Below, piece by piece: positions 57,901 to 64,000 of a stretch of DNA of 64,000 nt. Each line of letters starts with the position of its first letter. Position 1 is the first letter of the stretch. The notes beneath the pieces were generated by a model. It was not told the origin of the DNA, did no database searches, and saw only the letters and a program-made list of their open reading frames with translations. The DNA is taken from contig CALZFC010000060.1 of NCBI GenBank assembly GCA_945643635.1, positions 874,001-938,000 on the forward strand, given 5' to 3'. The position numbers and the translations under genes were made by a program. This stretch comes from Allodiplogaster sudhausi (taxonomy: Eukaryota > Nematoda > Chromadorea > Rhabditida > Diplogasteridae).

Positions 57901-60183
57901 TTTGTCCTTTTTAACGTTGAAAACTATTTTTACTCTTTTAAAGTAAAAATAAATAAATTAATAAATATTAATTTACTATTCTTCCAGATTGACATTCATC
58001 TACAAAAGACAATTCTAAAGCACGAGCGAGAGTGTCGCGAGAAGGACAAGAAACGCTCTTCACCCGTTCGCCAGAAATCTCAGCGTGAAGTAGGATCCCT
58101 CTTTTTTTTCCAGCTGCGTAGAATGGAACTCTTCTTCGCGCAATTGAAAAAAAAGCAAAAATCTATTTAGCTTCCGGTTCAATAAATAAATTAATGCACG
58201 CGACAACTAAGCTCATAAGAAGAAGTTATAATAAAGAACCCTTAAAATTCCTGACACTTCTTCTTCTTCCGAAGGGGCGTAGTGTATGTGTTAGCCTCAT
58301 GCTTCTTTTACCAGGACCATCCTCACTTCCTCGTCTTCTCTCTTCCGAGTGCCAAGTACAAGCCGGGCGCTCTCGTGCTCGCGAGTCGCGAACCGCTCTA
58401 CACTGCGGCGGACGCCACGTCGGTCTTCAGCGAAGTGAGCATGTGATCTTTGGTCTCTGATCTTTGATCTTTTGAGCATTTCTAATTTTTTCGACCTAAT
58501 AAACAATTCAAAGAATGAAAAATGCTACTTATTAAGGAGATGAAACCGCTGCGCAAACGAGAACTCCGCCGCTACGAGATGCCCGACACGAAGAAAGTGC
58601 AAGAGACGCGCCAGTTCTCGCACTTTTTGCCGACCACCAGCGGCTACGAGAAGAGTTTCCTCCTGAAGACTCCGGTGCGCATCGATTACACATATTTGCT
58701 TAAATATATTGGTTCATCAATTAGATATATAATAAATATATCGATTAAGTCTAATTAAACCAGAAAGATAACTCGATTTCATCAATAAATTTTTTTAAAG
58801 AAAAATAAATTCATCCTTTTCAGGAAATCGTATACGACGCCCTTCTCCGAGTGCTCGCCAATCCGAAGGAGGCCATCTTGGTTTGCGGCTTTTCTGATAT
58901 ACATAAAGGAAAAAAAACATGAAAACTTTATGCTCTGAAAAAGAATCCGCGCCAAAAAAAATGCCCGGAGACTTGTTCATAGATTACTGAAGTAAAACAA
59001 AAATGATTGCTCAGGTTCGCGACGCCGATTTCCAGTCGGCATGCGCCGCCGGACTCGCGTTGACCGCGTTCAAGCCGCTGCTCAGCATGGACAAGTCGGA
59101 CCTCGCCAAACTGAACGCGGTCGGCTCTTTTTTACTTGTATATGAATGCCAATTTATACCTGAAAGATAAAAAAAGATGGAAAAATAAAATGAAATTGTA
59201 TCGTCCTTGCAGTACGCTGTGCTCCAGACTCTCCACACACTCCCGGGCGAAGCGCTGCTCTTCAGCAACTACAATGTTAATTCTTTGCTGATAAACGCCT
59301 CCCTCCTACTTTAAACGTCCCGAGCTTGGATGGGTCTTCTTCATACAGATTTAGAGAATTAGGGAGAAAGAAGCGAGAAAATTAAAAAAAATTAAGGAAT
59401 TATGAATGTTGTTGAAATGGAGATTATAAAATTATCTCCTTAATCTAGAACCTCGTCGCCTTCATGGCCATGCTGTTCAGCCTCTTCTCTGTGAAGAGTC
59501 CGCATCTCAAGAAGAGAGTCGAGGAGTTCATGGAGGCGCTTATCGAGGAATGCTAGTCAGTTTATTAAGCCGAGAAAATAAATGATATGTGAAAACTATT
59601 CTGAAATATTTAAAACTTGTTCTTCAAACAAAACCCATAATATATTGAAAATATGTATACATACTTTCTCGTATTTTCAGCGATGCCCAGAAGGAGGAAG
59701 ACGCCGAGCCACAGAAATCCAAAGAATCCAAGACGAAGTGCGTTTACATTTTATATTCTTTCAGAATTATTAAGGATAGATTATATTCTTTAGCGTTTTT
59801 GAAATTATTTTTGCGAACAGATTTAAGACGGTCCAAACCACTGCGCTCTGGATGGATGTAAAGAGGCATTCGCACCTCAAGCCATTGTCCCCACGCAATC
59901 CCTTCCCCCTAACATGACCGAGGCTTTGGCCCTCTCGAACCCACAATGACACTTCTATGGCCCCGATCTCCTCTCTTTCCTCTCCTGTTGCGAAAAAAAA
60001 GACGAAAACGTCTGTTTTTGTTGCTCACATCTTTGAAGAAGCATTTTGAAAAAAAAAACATAAAAAAATGTGGGTGAGCGTGGAGAAAACGACAAAGAGG
60101 GAGGACAAGAAGTCAAAGAGTAAGAAGAAGAAGAAAAAGGCAAAAACTGATGACTCGGGAAAAGAAGAGCCGGGCCATTATTG
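54917..60183 (+). CDS. Multi-exon protein of unknown function, copy C (most complete)
   Basis: About 20 exons, approximately: 54917-55003, 55394-55480, 55591-55660, 55775-55842, 56002-56115, 56208-56290, 56380-56492, 56610-56730, 56951-57085, 57552-57642, 57802-57878, 57988-58089, 58314-58432, 58536-58673, 58824-58878, 59014-59120, 59211-59272, 59451-59554, 59681-59735, and a lysine-rich last exon ending in TGA at 60183. Frames agree with A and D. Features: a basic N-terminus, helical charged middle, an acidic Ala/Gly/Asp-rich exon (56380), a proline-containing segment (HFLVFSLPS), and a conserved hydrophobic helix pair near the end (LVAFMAMLF). I recognise no domain. If joined to the three-finger exons upstream it would be the cytoplasmic part of a receptor-like protein; otherwise it is cytosolic. 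Confidence 0.5.
55013..55130. mobile_element. hAT-like MITE in copy C (right end altered)
   Basis: The left end caggattgtac follows gttacgtg as in copy B. The right end (cggtcgtccctag) has been followed by new sequence with a G-run, so the second target duplication is lost. Confidence 0.6.
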
Positions 60184-60254
60184 AAAACGTTTAGAAGAGA
60201 GCGATTTGTGTATGAGGATTGGATGGAGAGAGTGTGGAGATTGTGGAGGGTAGA

Positions 60255-60293
<39 letters not shown>

Positions 60294-60296
60294 AGT
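60255..60296. repeat. (GA)n microsatellite
   Basis: GA-rich tract just after the end of copy C. Confidence 0.9.
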
Positions 60297-60429
60297 AAGA
60301 GGAAGATTTGGGTAGTTCTCTTTCATCTTTGCCTCCATTTCCCGTCATTCGCAGTACAGAGAAGAATAAAGCCGATGGCTACGCCTAGCGTGGGCAATCA
60401 AAAGAGGTGTACCCACAAAGAAAAATAAC

Positions 60430-60828
60430 GAAAATTGGCCCTCACATTTTTTAAAGCTTATATTCACGACAGTCTCCAACATTGGCGATAATACACATAT
60501 TTAATAACTATTCCTTATGTAATATTATGCATGGTTTTACTGTTTGTTGCAAGCAAGTATGACCAGTAGATGTTTTAATAAATAATTCTTTTTTTACAAA
60601 TAACGGCTCTTTCGCTCTTTTACGCTCTCCCTCTCCTTCTCCGAGTCTCTCTTTCTCTCGCTCTTTATTTATCTCTTTCTCTCTGTCTCTTTAAAACGAA
60701 AACTACTTTGCTTTTTGTAACTTAATTTAAAAAAAAAATCATTGGAAGACAATTTCCTTATGGAGCTTATCTCTGTACCTTCATTCCATAGCAAGTGAAA
60801 GTCCTGTGAGATCAGTGTCGGTCGTGTC
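60430..60828. other. No gene recognised
   Basis: AT-rich and pyrimidine-rich sequence with no supported exon. Confidence 0.5.
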
Positions 60829-61235
60829 CAGGGCTGTCCAAAACCAGGCCCGGGCCGGCCCGGGCCCGGCCCGCTGTCCCGCGGGCTGGGCCGGGCCGGG
60901 CCCGGGGGGCAAGCGTTCCGGGCCGGGCCCTATTTTCAAAATCTAGGCCCGGGCCCGGCCCGGGCCCGCCAAATTAGCAACGGGCCGGGATCGGGCCCGC
61001 CAAATTGGCAACGGGCCGGCCCGGGCCTATGTTAAAACGGGCCCGGCCCGGCCCGTGGAGTATGCGGGCCGGGCCGGGCCGGGCCCGTAGGGTAAGCGGG
61101 CCGGGCCGGGCCGGGCCCTGCCTTCAAAATCTCGGCCCGGGCCGGGCCCGGGCCCGCCAAATTAGCAACGGGCCGGGCCGGGCCTAGGGCCCGGCCCGGG
61201 CCCGGCCCGGGCTCGGCCCGCTTTGGACATCCCTG
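60829..61235. mobile_element. 407-bp GC-extreme hAT MITE, perfect 8-bp target duplication
   Basis: Ends cagggctgtccaaa and tttggacatccctg (hAT-type CAGGG termini), flanked by gtcgtgtc on both sides (60821-60828, 61236-61243). The interior is almost entirely permutations of GGGCC/CCCGG with short inverted repeats. The three shorter hAT-like copies in the window share the CCGGGCC theme. Confidence 0.93.
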
Positions 61236-61359
61236 GTCGTGTCAAAAAGGAGACTCTTCTCCTCCTCGTGCAGAAGTTGCTTCCTCTACCGCAAAGCTTC
61301 ACCAATTCTCTTTCTGTTAAAGTGAAATATTTTCTTCAAATGTAAACTGGTTTTTAAGT

Positions 61360-61975
61360 CCCTTTAAACGGCGGCAAATGTATGAGGGACTCCTTTCAGG
61401 AGAGCGCTGCACGGTTCGAATGTGAGCAGGGGCGCAATTCCGTTCGTGTCGTCCAGGAACTCGAGCGTCGTCAGCACAAGGAAGTCAGCGTGTCGTTGCA
61501 GCACCGGGAAAGGGTGTAAGAGAGCATACGGTAGAGGACATGTGGGGATACGGTAGAAGGTCGCCCCACGAGACTTCAGTAGACTGCACGGAGAATACAC
61601 GGTGGTATTTCTAGCTCAACTGGATTACTTACGAAGAGCAATACCTGACAGACATTGAGGACCATCCGCGCGTCATCATTGTGTATTCTGCTCCTATTTA
61701 GAGTTTTTTTGTAATTGGATTTTTTTTCGGTACAGGATCATGGACGAGCATACGGCATTTCTTGCGTAACGATCGAAAATCGGAAATGGAAGTCTGCGAA
61801 GGAGAATATTTATGTGAATAATTTCTTCCAATAAGACATCTGCCGCGCCCGCAATCTTGTTCAAAGTAGCGTTGACTTGTCGACGATGTTCAATCCAAGC
61901 GTTCAGCGCTGGATGATCTATCGCCGAGCTTGTTTGATGTTTGAATGAAAGTTGCAATTGTCGCAAAATCATTGC
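61360..61975 (-). other. Possible exons of an unidentified host gene
   Basis: On the - strand an open stretch at 61972-61694 includes NAWIEHRRQVNATLNKIAG. A short frame at about 61685-61630 reads NDDARMVLNVCQVLLF before gtaagt. An open stretch at 61600-61364 includes LQRHADFLVLTTLEF. The segments look protein-like, but I could not fix their junctions or family. About 61725-61840 also resembles the dispersed repeat at 4055-4160. Confidence 0.3.
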
Positions 61976-62056
61976 ACCTTTCGGGATGCGAACCCGGTCA
62001 ACATACCCCAGAAGTCACAAGGCTACCAATCAGCTATCCAGCTATGTTGCCTTGTG
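61966..62056 (-). repeat. tRNA-derived sequence
   Basis: On the - strand: A-box tagctgattggtagcc, then cttctgggg, then B-box gggttcgcatccc. Spacing is tRNA-like but the acceptor arms do not pair, so it is a SINE or tRNA pseudogene. Confidence 0.5.
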
Positions 62057-62239
62057 TTCACCAAGGACAACTACATACATATGTATATAGACTTTTGAAG
62101 ATTCTTCGTCGACTTATAAATGATCGACGATCTCTCGTCTAACATTAAGCAGAAAATTGAGAACTCATATATATTTATACTTTTTTAATGTTTTTGAAAC
62201 ATATTATATATGCTCATTTTATGGTTAGATTTCAGTGAG

Positions 62240-63360
62240 ATGGCTTTTATGCTCTTTCCTCCACCAGCAGCTGGTCGCCATCCTAATCTTCCTTATGAGA
62301 GGCAGCACCACGTTGCTCTTTGTCTTCTGAATGAGAGTCTGTTTGTGAGGCGGTACAGACTTGTACCGGCTGATATTGACGCTCTTGTCGGCCTGATTGG
62401 ACGACACATCAATAGGAACATGCAGGGAGACTGGACCATCACTCCCGACAACCAAGTAAGAAAGAATGGATATGATAGAATAATAGGGAAGGGAATGCAT
62501 TAGACAAATTCTAGATTCTGCTTGGTCTCCGCTACCTCCTCTCCAATGCACCCTTCATTGTTCTCTGCGATGCTTTCGGCCTGTGCGAAACAACCGCGCG
62601 AAACTGCTTATGGCGCTTCCTGAAAGGAATTCTCGCCCTTCGAGATCGATATATTAACTTTCCGGTGACATCTCTCGCCTACTGCCAGGGGGCTGCCGAC
62701 GGATTCAGCCATCGAGGCCCGTTCAGCAGTAAGATCTAACAAGATGGCTAAGAGAGTGAAAGGATTCTGCTTCTTATAGATGTTGTGGGCATCATCGACG
62801 GGTCCCTGATCCGCATTCGCTCCCCGAGGACCACGGCCGGACAGTTCCGCTGCCGGAAGGGATTCCCTGCGATCAATCTCCTTCTCGTCGTGGATGCTTA
62901 TGGAAGAGTCGTCTTTGCGAATGCGAACTGGCCTGGAAGTGCTCACGACTCTTTCATTCTACGACACTCTGCTCTGGGGCATGCCATTGCTGCTGGTCAG
63001 ATCCCGCCGGGGTATGTCATCCTTGGTGATAAGGGCTTTGCCAACGGAGCCCACATCGTGACACCCCTACGGAATCCCCAGTCGCAACAGGAAACGGATT
63101 TTAACATTGCTCACAGGAAGACAAGGGTTCATGTTGAGCAAGTTATTGGGATCCTCAAGAAGCGGTTCTCCATACTGCAGTCGGAGATTCGCATGATGGC
63201 GGAGGATGCAGCTAAGATTATCATGGCTTGCTGTGTTCTCCACAATTATGTCATCGAACATCGCACTGGTGGATGCCCACTCGCAGCCAATCGAATCGCC
63301 GTCATGCCACATCCCCCCAATGGTGCTGATCCCCGTTCTCACATGGTAGCAAACATCTAA
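62240..63360 (+). CDS. Harbinger (HARBI1-type) DDE transposase, three exons
   Basis: Exons 62240-62455, 62515-62728 and 62780-63360, with donors gtaag and gtaaga, acceptors ctag and tatag, and phases 0 and 1 that fit exactly, giving 336 residues, the usual HARBI1 size. The DDE_Tnp_4 catalytic residues are visible: Asp in GIIDGSL, Asp in ILGDKGF, Glu in HVEQVIG. The helical N-terminal part contains RYRLVPADIDALVGLIG. No stop or frameshift was found. It would cut and paste its element with a Myb-like partner protein. Terminal inverted repeats were not found within the window, so the element probably extends past the right edge. Confidence 0.88.
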
Positions 63361-63507
63361 AGTGCATTACTCCTTAAGTTATATCATTATTCTTTTCTTT
63401 CTGCTTCGAGATTCATCTCTTAGAGACATTTCAATAGAACTCTTTAACTGCGAGTTCTTTATTCGCAAATTGTTAAATGACACGATGTAATAAAGAAACA
63501 CAAACAT

Positions 63508-63835
63508 ATACCGTATTACTGACAACAAGTAAACATTTAAATTATAATTTCGATAAAATGAAAGGTACTATGGCGTAATCTGTTTCGAATTTATAGTCTC
63601 TTTAATCTATTTAAGGGAAATTTGTATATTTTAACAGAAAAGATTAGACTGCAATGTTATAATCAGAGCTGCGTCGGCCTAGTTAAAGATACTGTAAGAT
63701 ACCGTATTACAGACAACAACTAATACAGTTAAAAAGTAACTTCGGTAAAGTAAAATTGTATTAATCCGTTAAAAGTTTATAGTCTATTATCTATTTAAAG
63801 TATCTTTTTAATAGATAATTTGACTATCAATGCAA
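63508..63835. repeat. Diverged tandem repeat (~190-bp period)
   Basis: The segment around taccgtatta (c/t) followed by gacaacaa at about 63511 recurs at about 63700, and each is followed by related AT-rich sequence with tttatagtct. It lies between the two Harbinger-side genes. Confidence 0.5.
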
Positions 63836-63847
63836 GTATCTAAACAA

Positions 63848-64000
63848 CTAATACTCATCTGAACGAGAAGAAATGGTCGGCGCACTTGGGCCAGGGATCT
63901 CGGCATAATTGTTGTCATGGCCGTCATCGAACGCGTAGTAGGTGGGGGCGGCGAAACCACTTCCATTCGCCTGCGCGATCAGCGCCTGCGTGCTGCGCAC
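63848..64000 (-). CDS. C-terminus of an unidentified protein, running off the window
   Basis: Fifty codons open to the window edge, ending at TAG 63848-63850 on the - strand. The peptide is rich in Ala/Ser/Gly/Asp, contains PTYYAFDDGHD and ends SSRSDEY. It is convergent with the transposase. Harbinger elements commonly carry a second, Myb-like ORF in this arrangement, so this may be its tail, but no Myb region is visible here. It is too short for ATG-based calling. Confidence 0.5.
   Translation of the reverse strand: MRSTQALIAQANGSGFAAPTYYAFDDGHDNNYAEIPGPSAPTISSRSDEY

Noticed and set aside
61005..61187. 60-residue Gly/Pro/Arg ORF
   Set aside because: It lies wholly inside the GGGCC-rich hAT MITE.

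Overview
The window is eukaryotic, AT-rich, non-coding-dense DNA. Genes have many short exons separated by short GT-AG introns. The mobile elements present are a CR1-like LINE, a Harbinger (HARBI1-type) transposon, hAT- and mariner-like MITEs, and a Maverick/Polinton-type viral transposon. Cysteine-rich three-finger ectodomains followed by a single membrane segment, together with the style of the LINE ORF1, suggest an invertebrate and most probably a nematode. No single gene fixes the species, so this is an inference.

Layout from left to right. 0-3.1 kb holds a 2.4-kb fold-back element with a tRNA-like sequence in each arm. 5.4-11.3 kb (copy A, + strand) holds a three-finger membrane protein gene that runs into exons for a long charged helical protein I do not recognise; the two may be one gene. 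13.9-15.6 kb is a TIR-bounded element with a Myb/SANT-like ORF. 16.0-17.15 kb has exons of a hydrophobic host protein on the - strand, cut off by a 5'-complete but 3'-truncated LINE (17.1-19.6 kb). 19.6-21.96 kb is a palindrome with 1.1-kb arms. 21.75-27.1 kb is copy D of the helical-protein gene, inverted and nearly identical to copy C.

27.5-47.74 kb is the centrepiece: a Maverick/Polinton-like element in a giant palindrome. Each ~9.5-kb arm carries a protein-primed DNA polymerase B, an adenovirus-type cysteine protease that has no ATG-initiated ORF, a chromodomain integrase, a coiled-coil acidic protein, a putative double-jelly-roll capsid protein and a conserved protein of unknown function. 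The arms meet tail to tail at ~37.3 kb. On the outside they join head to head through a 1.05-kb junction module that is itself palindromic and carries tRNA-like sequence. The start of a third core follows at 47.1-47.74 kb, so the order is that of an alternating concatemer. Most nonsense codons are shared by both arms and therefore predate the palindrome. Several sit where glutamine would be expected.

47.9-60.2 kb contains two tandem units, each an inverted 3' pseudogene fragment of the helical protein followed by a three-finger gene (B and C); C continues into the full helical-protein gene. These units carry MITEs whose empty sites can be read in the sister copies. 60.8-61.2 kb is an extreme-GC hAT MITE with a perfect 8-bp target duplication. 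62.2-63.4 kb is an apparently intact three-exon Harbinger transposase. The last 150 bases encode the C-terminus of a convergent gene that runs off the window, possibly the Myb-like partner of the transposase.
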